DNA of 64,000 bases from Bin76 sp963665765 (GCA_963665765.1 OY762464.1:744001-808000), one strand, 5' to 3'; shown: positions 46,263 to 55,447, numbered from the stretch's first letter. Notes: generated from the letters alone by a model not told the origin. Numbers and translations are program-made.

Positions 46263-48122
46263 ATGTCCCATCCCAAGCCACCCTCCCCAGACGGGCGGCG
46301 CCCCGCGTACCTCCGTTTCGGCATCTCCGGTCCCCCGCCACCCGACGGCGTCGACCACCGTTCTTTTCTGGACAACCTGAAGGAACAGGGCATCTCCTCC
46401 TATGAGCTCTCTTTCGTCAAGGGATTCCCCTGGAAAGAGGAACCGTGCGCGCAGTTCGGCGCCCACGCCGCCGCCCGAGGCATCCGGCTGTCCGCTCACG
46501 CTCCGTACTTCGCGGTGCTCACCACCGAAGATCCCCAAAAGACCCGCAGGTGCCTTTCCGCCGTGGAGCACACCATGAAACTGGGACGGGAACTGGGCGC
46601 TCCGCTGATCGTCGCCCACGCCGGACATCTCAAGGGTCGCCCTCCCGAGAAGGTGATGGAACTGGTCCGCCGCCGCCTGGAGGCCTTGGCGCCCAAAGTG
46701 GAAAACCTGGGGGTGGGGCTGGGCCTGGAAAACGCCGGGAATCGAAATTCCTTCGGAACACTGGGCGACATCGCCCTGTTGGCGGCCGAGTTCCCTTTCG
46801 TGAGACCGGTGATCGACTGGGCCCATCTTCACGCCATCTCGGGCGGGGGGCTCATTGGAAAGAGCCGGTTCGCAACGGTGCTTTCCTTCCTGAAGGACTC
46901 CTTTCCCGCCTGGATGCTGTCCCCCCTTCACACCCAGTTCACCGATAACCGGTTCGGGCCGTCGGGAGAGATCAGTCATGTCCCCTACGGCGAGGGCACC
47001 CTGCGAGTGGGACCCCTGGTGGAGGCGGCGCACGAAACCGGGATTCCGATGGTGGTGATATCGGAAGCCAGGGAACCGGAGAGCCACCTGGCCATCGGCG
47101 CCGAATTGCGGGCGGTGGCGCAGCGGCTGCAGGAACGGCCTCTTCCTGGTCGGCAGGCGGCTTCGGGACTCTTGTCGCTCCCAGACCCGGTTCCGGTCGA
47201 GTCGGTCGACGACCGCTACCAACCGATCAGAGCCAAGCGGACCGTAGTGCTCTCCAACCTCGCCAAGCGGTTCTTTCCCGAGGGCTACACCAAAGGGGAC
47301 CTGATCGCCTACTACGCGTCTGTCTCCTCCACCCTGCTCCCCCATCTGCGCGATCGCCCCCTGTCGATGTCCCGCTACCCCGACGGAATCGGGGGACCCT
47401 CCTTCTATGAGAAACGGGCGCCCGGGCATCAACCGGCCTGGATGCGCACCCTCGGGGTGGACTCCCGCTCGATGGGCGGGATGATCGACTTTCTCTGCGC
47501 CGACCACCCCGAGTCGCTCATGTGGTTCGCCAACATGGGATGCGTGGAAGTCCATCCCTTCCACTCCCGCCACCCCGATCTGCAGCATCCCGACTGGGCG
47601 GTGTTCGACTTCGATCCCGCTCCCGACGCCTCTTGGTCACAGGTGACGGCGGGGGTCCGCCTGCTGGGAACGGCGCTCGACCGGCTGGGGTTGCGGTCGG
47701 TTCCCAAGCTGTCGGGCAGCCGAGGCATGCATGTCTACCTGCCTCTTCGGCCCATCTACACCCACCAACGGGTACGCCGGTTCGTCAAAGCGGTGGCCCG
47801 GCTGCTGGTGGCCGCCAACCCCGATGACCTGACTCTGGCCTGGGACAAATCCCAACGGACCGGGAAAGTGCTCATCGACCACAACCGCAACGCCATGGGT
47901 CAGACCCTCTCCTCGGTGTACTCGGTGCGTCCGCTGCCCGGGGCGCCGGTCTCCGCTCCCCTGCGCTGGGAAGAGGTGGGTCGGTTCCGCAACGGCGACA
48001 TCGACATCACCAACCTGTGCAAACGCCTGTCGCGGTATGGTGACCTTTTCCTGCCGGTTCTCGACCGCAATCAGACCCTCGAATCCGCCGAGCAGTCTCT
48101 GAAACTCGATCCCCCGACCTGA
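46263..48122 (+). CDS. fusion of endonuclease IV-like AP endonuclease and LigD-type polymerase
   Basis: 619 residues. Residues ~15-285 form an endonuclease IV-like barrel whose metal ligands can be matched: His79 (SAHAPYF), His119 (VAHAGHLKG), Glu156 (GLENAG), Asp185 and His188 (IDWAH), His223, His239 (SHVPYGEG) and Glu268; one Asp of the family is replaced. Residues ~320-615 are a LigD polymerase domain: AKRFFPEGYTKGDL, catalytic Asp449/Asp451 (FDFDP), SGSRGMHV with His490, and Asp539 (LIDHNR). No ligase or phosphoesterase module is attached. The design would cut abasic or damaged ends and then fill gaps during end joining (inference). The start is ATG 46263; the frame opens at 46122. Confidence 0.85.
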   Translation: MSHPKPPSPDGRRPAYLRFGISGPPPPDGVDHRSFLDNLKEQGISSYELSFVKGFPWKEEPCAQFGAHAAARGIRLSAHAPYFAVLTTEDPQKTRRCLSAVEHTMKLGRELGAPLIVAHAGHLKGRPPEKVMELVRRRLEALAPKVENLGVGLGLENAGNRNSFGTLGDIALLAAEFPFVRPVIDWAHLHAISGGGLIGKSRFATVLSFLKDSFPAWMLSPLHTQFTDNRFGPSGEISHVPYGEGTLRVGPLVEAAHETGIPMVVISEAREPESHLAIGAELRAVAQRLQERPLPGRQAASGLLSLPDPVPVESVDDRYQPIRAKRTVVLSNLAKRFFPEGYTKGDLIAYYASVSSTLLPHLRDRPLSMSRYPDGIGGPSFYEKRAPGHQPAWMRTLGVDSRSMGGMIDFLCADHPESLMWFANMGCVEVHPFHSRHPDLQHPDWAVFDFDPAPDASWSQVTAGVRLLGTALDRLGLRSVPKLSGSRGMHVYLPLRPIYTHQRVRRFVKAVARLLVAANPDDLTLAWDKSQRTGKVLIDHNRNAMGQTLSSVYSVRPLPGAPVSAPLRWEEVGRFRNGDIDITNLCKRLSRYGDLFLPVLDRNQTLESAEQSLKLDPPT

Positions 48123-48182
48123 AAACCAACACCCGGTTCCCAACAGAAGGCCGTATCCCGCAGCGGTATCCTTCCCCCCCAC

Positions 48183-49307
48183 ATGGACATCTATGGGCGC
48201 ATCAATATTCTCGGTGGCAGATCGGTCCGCCTTCCGGCCCTCGACGTCACCGAAGCCATCATCTTGGACAACGACCCCCTCAACCGGGCCCGCAGTTGGG
48301 CCAGACAGGGCGCCGACTACCTCCACGTGGTGGACCTCAACGCGGCGGCGCTGGGCGACTATCAGAATCGGGCACTGATCGACGAGATCGTCTCCGAGCT
48401 TGACACCCCGGTTCAAGTGGCGGGAGGAGTCCGCTCACATCTGGAAGCCGCTCGCCTGATCCAAAACGGCGCCTGGAGGGTGGTGATGGGGACCGCTGCC
48501 ATCGAGGACCAGATCATGATTTGGGATCTGTGTCGGGACTACCCGGGCAAGATCGCCGTGGCCATCGATGTCCGCCCCGACCAGGAGATCGTCACCCAGG
48601 GATGGAACGAGCGAAGCGGTCGCTACCTGGAAGAGGTGCTGCTGGAGATGTCCTCGGCGGGAGTGGCGGCTTTCTTGATAGCGGAGGCCGGACGGAATCC
48701 TCTCACCGAGCCACTCGATCTCGACATCTATGCCGAAACTCTGGAATTGGTGCCCGAGCCGGTGATAGTGGCGGGCGGAGTGGGAAGCCTGGAGGATCTG
48801 CGCACACTCACCAGGTTGTCGGCGGAAGGGCGCAAGTTGAACGGGGTGATCGTGGGAAGGGAGGTGACGGTTGGTCGATTCAGCATGGCTGACGCCAAGC
48901 AAACCGTGACCGCCGGCCAAGAGGTCCCCTCACTCAGCCCGAGAGGTGGCATGAGCGCCATCATCTGGGTCAACGATCTGGAGAAAATGTCGGACTTCTA
49001 TTCGGAAGCGCTCGGCCTGCGACAGATAACCGCTCCCCACATGGCGACCCGCGGTCAGGTATGGATGGCGGTGGGCGGCGCCTATCTGATCCTGCGCAAG
49101 AGACAACCCGACTCACCCGGTCCCGGTGGGGCCGAGATCATCCTGTGGGCGGACAACCTGCTCGAATGGGAGCAGTACCTGGCCGCCAGGGGTAAGGATG
49201 TGATCAACATGCCCGCCCGGCAAAGTGGCCTCCCGCTCGACATGAGAGGCGTGACCGACCCCGAAAACAACACCATCTGGGTGAGCCACCAGCCCCAGTT
49301 GTTCTGA
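48183..49307 (+). CDS. HisA/PriA-like barrel fused to a VOC domain
   Basis: 374 residues. Residues 1-245 are a HisA-like phosphoribosyl-isomerase barrel (YLHVVDLNAAALGDYQN, VQVAGGVRS, VAIDVRPD, IVAGGVGSLEDL). Residues ~258-374 are a glyoxalase/VOC domain (IIWVNDLEKMSDFYSEALGL). HisA uses two Asp residues: the second is kept (Asp129) but the first is Asn8 (INILGGRSVRL). So it may not be the histidine enzyme, or it may work differently. TATCCT at 48167-48172 precedes the ATG by 10 nt. No other histidine gene is present. Confidence 0.8.
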   Translation: MDIYGRINILGGRSVRLPALDVTEAIILDNDPLNRARSWARQGADYLHVVDLNAAALGDYQNRALIDEIVSELDTPVQVAGGVRSHLEAARLIQNGAWRVVMGTAAIEDQIMIWDLCRDYPGKIAVAIDVRPDQEIVTQGWNERSGRYLEEVLLEMSSAGVAAFLIAEAGRNPLTEPLDLDIYAETLELVPEPVIVAGGVGSLEDLRTLTRLSAEGRKLNGVIVGREVTVGRFSMADAKQTVTAGQEVPSLSPRGGMSAIIWVNDLEKMSDFYSEALGLRQITAPHMATRGQVWMAVGGAYLILRKRQPDSPGPGGAEIILWADNLLEWEQYLAARGKDVINMPARQSGLPLDMRGVTDPENNTIWVSHQPQLF

Positions 49308-49521
49308 GGTCGGCTCCGGCGCTTCTGGCCCACGACCAGGCAAAGCGTCTCCCACCTCCCCTGCGGGAGCGACCAAACGAACCCTCCACACCCATTGAGA
49401 AAACCGATCGGACGAAGCAAAGCTGATCAGGAAGTGGGCTTCCTGGGCGACCCGAACTTCGCCGTCGGGTTGGTTTCGGCGAACAATTCTGCCAGAATGA
49501 GGCCGGTAGCGTCACCAGACG

Positions 49522-49611
49522 CTCATCCAGAGCGGCGGAGGGATCAGGCCCCGTGAAACCGCGGCAACCGGTCGGAATTATCCGGCACGGTGCCAACGCC
49601 TGACCGATGAG
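49522..49611 (+). promoter_or_regulatory. SAM-I (S-box) riboswitch aptamer
   Basis: P1 pairs CTCATC (49522-49527) with GATGAG (49606-49611). Between them are the family's invariant elements in order: CGGAGGGATCAGGCCC (kink-turn side), TGAAACC, GCGGCAACC and CGGTGCCAACGCCTG. The Shine-Dalgarno AAAGGAGA of metX starts two bases after P1, so SAM binding, by stabilising P1, probably limits ribosome access. No terminator hairpin with a U-run is visible. Confidence 0.92.
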
Positions 49612-49624
49612 TAAAGGAGAGTCG

Positions 49625-50800
49625 GTGACAACCAGCGTTCCCCGCCCCCCCATCGAAGATGGGCGCCCCGGTCTTGCCCCCACCGAGACCCGGTTCGTTT
49701 CACTGAACGGACCCTTCACCACCCTGAGCGGAAGAACCATCGAGCAGGTGACCCTCGCCTACGAGATGTACGGAGAACTGAACGAGCAACGGGACAATGT
49801 GATCCTGGTGTTCCACGCCTTAACCGGAAGCCAGCATGCCGCCGGTTTCACCCCGTCGGTGCCGGGGGTGGGCGACCTCTGGAGCGAGGAGATGCGGCTG
49901 GGGTGGTGGGACGGGTTCATCGGACCCGGACGAGCGCTCGACACCGATCGGTATGCAGTGGTGTGCGTCAACTACCTGGGCGGGTGCTACGGGTCCACCG
50001 GTCCGGCATCCACCAACCCCGCCACCGGGCGGCCCTACGGATCCGACTTCCCCGCCCTGACCATCACCGACATCGTCGATTCCCAGGTGCAGATGCTGAA
50101 CCAGCTGGGCATCGAACGGATCCACGCCTGCACGGGAGGCTCGGTGGGGGGTTTGATGGCACTGGTGATGGGAACCCGTTATCCCGACCGGGTGAAGGTC
50201 GTGATCCCCATCGCGGCAGGTCTGGGCGTCACCACCTTGCAGGTGATCCACAACTTCGAGCAGATGTTCGCCATCATCGCCGACCCGCATTTCCGCGGTG
50301 GGGACTACTATGACCACTCCCCTCCCGATCTGGGCTTGGCCCTGGCCCGGATGATCGGTCACAAGACCTTCGTCTCTCTGTCGGCTTTCCGGGAACGCAT
50401 CCGTCACGAGATTCTTCCCCAGGAAAACCTGGCCGGATACCGGGTGCAGCATCCCATGGAGTCCTACATGCTGCATCAGGGACAAAAATTCGTGCAGAGG
50501 TTCGACGCCAACACCTATCTGCGGGTGGTGCGGATCTGGCAGAAATTCGATCTGCTCAAAGAAGTGGGGGGCAAGACCTTCGAAGAGTTGCTGAAACGCT
50601 GCCGGGACCAGCAGTGGATGGTATTCACCATCGATTCCGACGTCTGCTTTTATCCCGAGGAGCAGGAGAACATGGTCAGAACGCTCAACGGCGCCGGGGT
50701 GCCGGTGCTCTGGCACACCGTCCACTCCGACAAGGGCCATGACGCCTTCCTGCTGGAACCGGACAAGTTCAAGCCCGGATTGCAGGCGGTTCTGAATTGA
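49625..50800 (+). CDS. metX: homoserine O-acetyltransferase
   Basis: About 391 residues, alpha/beta-hydrolase fold: FHALTGSQH, nucleophile Ser in TGGSVGGLM, and His in SDKGHDAFL. Makes O-acetylhomoserine for methionine synthesis. The GTG at 49625 is the better start: AAAGGAGA at 49613-49620 is properly placed for it, whereas the ATG at 49607 lies inside the riboswitch P1 stem. Control by SAM fits the biosynthetic role. metY is not adjacent. Confidence 0.93.
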   Translation: MTTSVPRPPIEDGRPGLAPTETRFVSLNGPFTTLSGRTIEQVTLAYEMYGELNEQRDNVILVFHALTGSQHAAGFTPSVPGVGDLWSEEMRLGWWDGFIGPGRALDTDRYAVVCVNYLGGCYGSTGPASTNPATGRPYGSDFPALTITDIVDSQVQMLNQLGIERIHACTGGSVGGLMALVMGTRYPDRVKVVIPIAAGLGVTTLQVIHNFEQMFAIIADPHFRGGDYYDHSPPDLGLALARMIGHKTFVSLSAFRERIRHEILPQENLAGYRVQHPMESYMLHQGQKFVQRFDANTYLRVVRIWQKFDLLKEVGGKTFEELLKRCRDQQWMVFTIDSDVCFYPEEQENMVRTLNGAGVPVLWHTVHSDKGHDAFLLEPDKFKPGLQAVLN

Positions 50801-50813
50801 TCCCTCCGCTTCA

Positions 50814-51845
50814 TCACTGAAGCTCGATCACCGGGTCGGTGTCGGTCACCGTTCCAATCACCGTTGAACCCGCTCCCCCGGCGCGCAGCCGGGCACCGAG
50901 CGCCTCTGCGGCATCGGGCCGAACCGAGATGAGCAACCCTCCGCTGGTCTGGGCATCGCAGAGGATCCGACGGGATGCTTCGTCTCCGCCCGCCAGCCTC
51001 GGGGACGCCGCCGCCAGATTGCGGAGGCTTCCCCCCGGGTAATGCCCGGCGTCGAGCAGGCCGGACACCCCGGGCAACAGCGGCAACCGGGCAATCTCGA
51101 TCCGGGCGCCCGCCCCCGAGGCCTCCAGCATGGAGAGGAGATGTCCCGCCAGGCCGTATCCGGTCACGTCGGTGGCGGCGGAAGCCCCCACCGAGACCAT
51201 GGCCCGTCCGGCGCCCTCGTTGAGGGAGATCATCTCCCCCACCGCCGCATCCAACACGTCCGAAGGGCACTCACCGGCCTTGTGAGCGGTGGTGATGATT
51301 CCGGTGCCGAGCCGTTTGGTCAGCACCAACCAGTCGCCCGGACGGGCCCCGGCGTTGGTGATAATCTCACCTGCGGGAGCGGTCCCGGTCACCGCGAACC
51401 CATATTTGGGCGCCTCGTCATCGATGGTATGCCCTCCCACTATGGTGCACCCCGCTCTCGCCATGATTTCGGCGCCGCCCCGGGCGACCTCCCCCAAGAG
51501 GTCGAGCGGGAGGTCCCGGGAAGGCCAGCACATCAACTGGAGAGCGGTGAGGGGCTGCCCGCCCATGGCGTACACATCCGACAGGGCGTTGGCGGCGGCG
51601 ATGCGTCCCCAGTTCCGGGGGTCGTCCACCACCGGAGTGAAAAAGTCCACCGTCTGGATGAGGACGCGCCCGTCCGGCAGGCGGTATACGCCCGCGTCGT
51701 CGCGGGTGTCCACTCCCACCATCAGCCGGGGAGAGGAGAACGCGGGATGATCCTGCAGAGGGCGCAGCACCTGCGCCAGCTCGGTCGACCCGAGCTTGCA
51801 GCCTCAACCGGCGCCGGGACTGAAGCTGGTCAGCTTGATTTCCAT
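50814..51845 (-). CDS. selD: selenide, water dikinase with in-frame selenocysteine
   Basis: SelD makes selenophosphate from selenide and ATP. An open-frame call stops at 51770, but upstream of it the same frame reads M-E-I-K-L-T-S-F-S-P-G-A-G-(UGA)-G-C-K-L-G. UGA (51804-51806) thus sits where other SelDs have the catalytic Cys or Sec, followed by the conserved GCK. A 7-bp stem with a 5-nt loop (51778-51796) directly follows and suits a bacterial SECIS. The full length of 343 residues is then normal. Further family motifs are DDAGVYRL, TVDFFTP, NALSDVYAMGG and GGHTIDD. Converges with metX. Confidence 0.9.
51778..51796 (-). promoter_or_regulatory. putative bacterial SECIS hairpin
   Basis: Perfect 7-bp stem (AGCTCGG with CCGAGCT) and loop GTCGA on the coding strand, starting 7 nt after the UGA. 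A further CTGC/GCAG pairing can extend it below an internal loop. In bacteria such a stem-loop just behind the UGA recruits SelB. The loop begins with G, as in known elements. Confidence 0.55.
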
Positions 51846-51961
51846 CCCGGCAAAACTACCAACCTGTCCCCGCGTTGATGAATCTTCCTCACCCGGTCGG
51901 TCACCCTCCAAGTGCGCGGCGGGCGGCGGAATACTCGTGTTGAGCCGATATCCTTGATGGG

Positions 51962-52444
51962 GTGATGACCGAGAATCCGACCACTTTTCTCACTCCCGAC
52001 GCCCACCGGCGACTCACCGCCGAGCTGGAAGAGTTGAAGGGACCCAAGCGAATCGAGATCTCCGATCGCATCGCCGAAGCCCGATCACACGGGGACATCC
52101 GGGAGAACGCCGACTATCACGCCGCCAAGGACGAACAGGGCCTGATGGAAGCCCGGATCGCTCACCTCGAGCGGGTGCTCCGCGACGCCCAGGTCAAGGA
52201 GGTGCACGACACCGGCCGGGTGGAGATCGGGTCGATGGTGACCGTGGTGGGGAACGACGGCGAGGAAATGGAATTTCTGCTCGCCCCGGCCGAAAACCGG
52301 GGTTCGGCCGGGCTGGTGGTCTCTCCCACCAGCCCACTGGGCGCCGCCTGCCTGGCAAAATCTCCCGGCGATCTGGTCGCCTATGAAGCTCCCGGGGGAA
52401 GGTTCCAAGTGAAGGTGACCTCGGTCCGCCCCTTTTCCGGTTAG
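51962..52444 (+). CDS. greA: transcription elongation factor GreA
   Basis: 160 residues: an N-terminal antiparallel coiled coil (AHRRLTAELEELKGPKRIEI ... GDIRENADYHAAKDEQG, with the acidic tip) and a C-terminal FKBP-like domain. Rescues backtracked RNA polymerase. TATCCT (51949-51954) lies 7 nt before the GTG at 51962, supporting that start and a leaderless transcript; ATG 51965 is the alternative. Confidence 0.94.
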   Translation: MMTENPTTFLTPDAHRRLTAELEELKGPKRIEISDRIAEARSHGDIRENADYHAAKDEQGLMEARIAHLERVLRDAQVKEVHDTGRVEIGSMVTVVGNDGEEMEFLLAPAENRGSAGLVVSPTSPLGAACLAKSPGDLVAYEAPGGRFQVKVTSVRPFSG

Positions 52445-52532
52445 TTTCCCCGCGCCGGGGCGCCGTTTCCCTGCTCGATAGGCCCTTCTCGGGTCGGAGG
52501 CCTGCCCGCCGCGCCGTAGTCTTTTTCAAAGG

Positions 52533-53936
52533 ATGAGATCGCGACCGTACAGCCCCCGGGAGTTGGCTCAGCGCCTTCGAAGGACCGCTCATTCGCGCCC
52601 CACCGAAGTGGAGCAGTATCTGGGCGCCAACACCAAGACGTGGCAAGACTTGGCAGGGGCTTCTCCGCATGATGCGGCGGACATCTTGGAATCGGTCTCC
52701 CCCGAGATCGCCGGAGAACTGCTGAACCTACTCGAACGCCGACCGAGCGCTTTTGTTCTCGAAGAACTGCGCGACGAATTGGCGGCCACGCTGCTGGAGG
52801 AACTGCCGTCGGGAGAAGCGGCCTCGGTGCTGGAGGAGATGCCCTCCACCGAGGCGGTGGACATCTTGGAAAAGATGCCGTCGGAGACGGTGTCCACTCT
52901 CATCGGCCTGATGGGGGATCCAACCGGCGACGAGGTAAGCAAGCTGTTTGATTACCCGTCGGACACCGCCGGGGGGCTGATGACCACCGATGTGGCGGTG
53001 CTGCCGGTGGGGTTGAGCGCCGGGGAGGCGATTGAGCGGATCCGCACCATCCGGGAGACGGTGGAAGACCTCACCTACGTGTACATCACCGACGACTTCG
53101 GCCTGCTGCGGGGGGTGGCCTCCTTCCGGGACCTGGTGTTCGTCCGGCCCTCGGTGGGTCTCGACGAGGCGATGGAGGCCAATCCGGTGTCGGTCCGGGT
53201 CACCGCCGACCGGGAAGAGGTCTCCGAACTGATGCAGCGTTATCGGCTCTTGGGGCTGCCGGTGGTGGATGACCTGGGACATCTGCAGGGAATGGTTACC
53301 CATGACGAGGTGATGGACGCCGTGCAGGCCGAGGCTTCCGAAGACTTCGCCGCCTCGGTGGGCGCCGGCGCCGAGGAGACCATCCACACCGGGGTCCTCT
53401 CCTCGGTGAGGATGCGCCTTCCCTGGCTGACCCTCAACCTGTTCTTGGCTTTGATCGTGGCCTTTGTGATCGAACGCCAGACCGGAATCATCTCCGCCGA
53501 ACCGGTCCTGGCCGCGCTCATGCCGGTGGTGGCCCTGCTGGGCGGCAACGGCGGCGTTCAGAGCCTGGCGGTGGTGATTCGCTCCATGGCGATCGGCGAT
53601 CTCCCCCGGGCGCGGATCTGGACGGTGATCCGACGCCAGTTGGGCATCGGGCTTTTGAACGGCGCCTTTCTGGCGGGGGCCTCGATGCTTCTCACCGTGG
53701 CGCTTCTGTCGATGGGTCTGTTTTTCTCCAACTTCGGCGCCGAGAAGGTGGCGGCCGTGGTGGGGGTGGCGGCGCTGGCCAACCTGACCATCGCCACTCT
53801 GGCGGGCACCGGCATCCCCGTGGTGCTTCGCCGGCTGGGATTCGACCCGGCGCTTGCCTCCAGCATCTTTCTGACCCTGATCACCGATATCGTCGGGTTC
53901 GGAGGTTTCCTGATGGTGGCCGCCGCCCTGCTGTGA
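52533..53936 (+). CDS. mgtE: magnesium transporter MgtE
   Basis: 467 residues: an N-terminal superhelical domain with repeated LLEELPSGEAASVLEEMP motifs (residues ~40-150), a CBS pair (~155-275), then five transmembrane helices with the pore signature ALLGGNGGVQSLAV. Mg-gated channel for Mg2+ uptake. TAGTCT is 10 nt before the ATG. No magnesium riboswitch is visible in the 88-bp leader. Confidence 0.94.
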   Translation: MRSRPYSPRELAQRLRRTAHSRPTEVEQYLGANTKTWQDLAGASPHDAADILESVSPEIAGELLNLLERRPSAFVLEELRDELAATLLEELPSGEAASVLEEMPSTEAVDILEKMPSETVSTLIGLMGDPTGDEVSKLFDYPSDTAGGLMTTDVAVLPVGLSAGEAIERIRTIRETVEDLTYVYITDDFGLLRGVASFRDLVFVRPSVGLDEAMEANPVSVRVTADREEVSELMQRYRLLGLPVVDDLGHLQGMVTHDEVMDAVQAEASEDFAASVGAGAEETIHTGVLSSVRMRLPWLTLNLFLALIVAFVIERQTGIISAEPVLAALMPVVALLGGNGGVQSLAVVIRSMAIGDLPRARIWTVIRRQLGIGLLNGAFLAGASMLLTVALLSMGLFFSNFGAEKVAAVVGVAALANLTIATLAGTGIPVVLRRLGFDPALASSIFLTLITDIVGFGGFLMVAAALL

Positions 53937-54008
53937 GTCCCGCCCCGTGGGCAATGGCCAAACTTGGTTGGGAAATCTCCGGGTGGTGTGGCCCCGAGGA
54001 CGGACCGG

Positions 54009-54599
54009 TTAGGAGCCGATTATGTATCCCTCCAGGTCGGCGAAAGGACCCTGGAAGCGGAGGATCGAGCCTTCCAGAATACTCACCAGATAATGGCGCT
54101 CGAGTAGTTCTGATTCTTCGGGTGTTCGTTCGGTCTCCGGTTTGATCAGCGCCTCCACCGCCTCCCGACTGTCGAAGATGTGCACCTCAAAGAGATCATC
54201 CCGCTCCTCATGCACCGACAGCACCAGGTTCGCCAGATCGACGTCGCTGTAGGCGCCGGGAGGGATCGCCAGGAATAATCGGCTCCCGTCGCGGGTCGAT
54301 TCCTGGCGCACCACCCGATAGAGGATCTGTCCGGCCTCCGGGGTATCCGGGACCGGGCCCGCCGTGCTCACCGAGCCCTCAACCGTGGTGGGAGATGTTC
54401 GGGTGGTGGTGGTAAGCGGCGGGGCGGTGGTGGACGGCGACGCGGTGGTGGCCGTCACCCGCGAAGTGGTGGTGACCAACTCCGGCCGGTTGTCGCTTCC
54501 GCAGGCCGCGGCCATCATCAGCAAGGCCGCCGCCGCACCCACCCCGACGATCCTCGCCGAAAGCTTGGTTCCCGCGCCCACTGCACTGATGATTGCCAT
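54009..54599 (-). CDS. secreted lipoprotein of unknown function
   Basis: 196 residues: a signal peptide ending in the lipobox AAAC (MMAAACGS), a ~50-residue Thr/Ser/Pro-rich linker, and a C-terminal domain of ~110 residues with mixed alpha/beta pattern that I do not recognise. It has a good ribosome binding site (AAAGGAGA) and follows the aminotransferase gene by 17 bp. The Thr-rich stalk is shared in style with the proteins at 33 and 63 kb. Confidence 0.72.
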   Translation of the reverse strand: MAIISAVGAGTKLSARIVGVGAAAALLMMAAACGSDNRPELVTTTSRVTATTASPSTTAPPLTTTTRTSPTTVEGSVSTAGPVPDTPEAGQILYRVVRQESTRDGSRLFLAIPPGAYSDVDLANLVLSVHEERDDLFEVHIFDSREAVEALIKPETERTPEESELLERHYLVSILEGSILRFQGPFADLEGYIIGS

Positions 54600-54616
54600 G
54601 GGTGGGCAGTCTCCTT

Positions 54617-55447
54617 TCAGGATCCGTCGGTTTCCTGCCGGATTCGTATTCCGAACGCCTCGATCAGTTGCCTGGTAATCGGCCCGGGGGGGTACCGACG
54701 GTCGTCCAGTTCGACGATGGGGGTGATCTCCCGGGTGGTTCCGATCACCATCGCCTCATCGGCTTTCCTCATGCGATCCAACCCAAATCGCCCCTCCCGG
54801 ATCGGTATCCCGAGGTCCGCCACCAGATCCAGGACCACCCGGCGGGTGATCGAATCGAGGATCAGCAGATCCAGAGAAGGGGTCTCGAACACTCCGTTGC
54901 TAACCCAGGCCACCGAGAATACCGGCCCCTCCAACACGATCCGATCATCGGAGATGAGCAACGCCTCGTCGTACCCTTCCTTCTGGGCGCGACGGGTGGA
55001 AGCCATGTTGGGAGCATAAGAGAGGGTCTTTCCTCCGGCCAGATCCCACGGCCGGCCGGCCGAATGCCAGGGGGCGGTCATCACCAGCAGCCGAATCCGA
55101 TCGGGCCGGTGAGGAACTTCCTGCCACATCACCACGCACTGCTCGTCGCCCGGTTGGGCGCCCCGGCCCAGCACTACCCTGATCAGCCCGTCGGAGCCAT
55201 AGGCGGCCACCTGCTCCACCCATGAGTCGAGCAAGGCGCGGTCGGGGACTGCCAGGTCCAACATCCGGGCAGACTGCTCCAGCCGATCGAGGTGGGGACC
55301 GGCCTCGAAAGGACGACCCCCATAAACCCTCATCACCTCAAAGCAACCATCACCCCGCAGAATGGTGGGACTGGTGATGGAAAACACCATCTCCCCCCAG
55401 GGCTTCCCGTTGACCAGCAGGCGATGTCCGCTCACGACCGGTTCCAT
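54617..55447 (-). CDS. class IV aminotransferase (IlvE/PabC-like)
   Basis: 276-residue PLP enzyme: GDGCFEVMRVYGGRPFEAGPHLDRL near the N-terminus, catalytic Lys in GGKTLSYAPNM, and GTTREITPI at the C-terminus. Candidates are branched-chain or D-amino acid aminotransferase and aminodeoxychorismate lyase. The gene overlaps nadE by 16 bp. The folate genes usual after ftsH are missing here, so a PabC role is possible but unproven. Confidence 0.85.
   Translation of the reverse strand: MEPVVSGHRLLVNGKPWGEMVFSITSPTILRGDGCFEVMRVYGGRPFEAGPHLDRLEQSARMLDLAVPDRALLDSWVEQVAAYGSDGLIRVVLGRGAQPGDEQCVVMWQEVPHRPDRIRLLVMTAPWHSAGRPWDLAGGKTLSYAPNMASTRRAQKEGYDEALLISDDRIVLEGPVFSVAWVSNGVFETPSLDLLILDSITRRVVLDLVADLGIPIREGRFGLDRMRKADEAMVIGTTREITPIVELDDRRYPPGPITRQLIEAFGIRIRQETDGS

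Noticed and set aside
49330..49380. Another C-rich loop hairpin (CTCCC...GGGAG) as a second 6C-type RNA
   Set aside because: The stem is only 5 bp and single, without the conserved CCCCTCCC loop or neighbouring hairpins.
49607..49624. ATG 49607 as the start of metX
   Set aside because: It lies within the riboswitch P1 stem and upstream of the Shine-Dalgarno sequence; GTG 49625 fits better.
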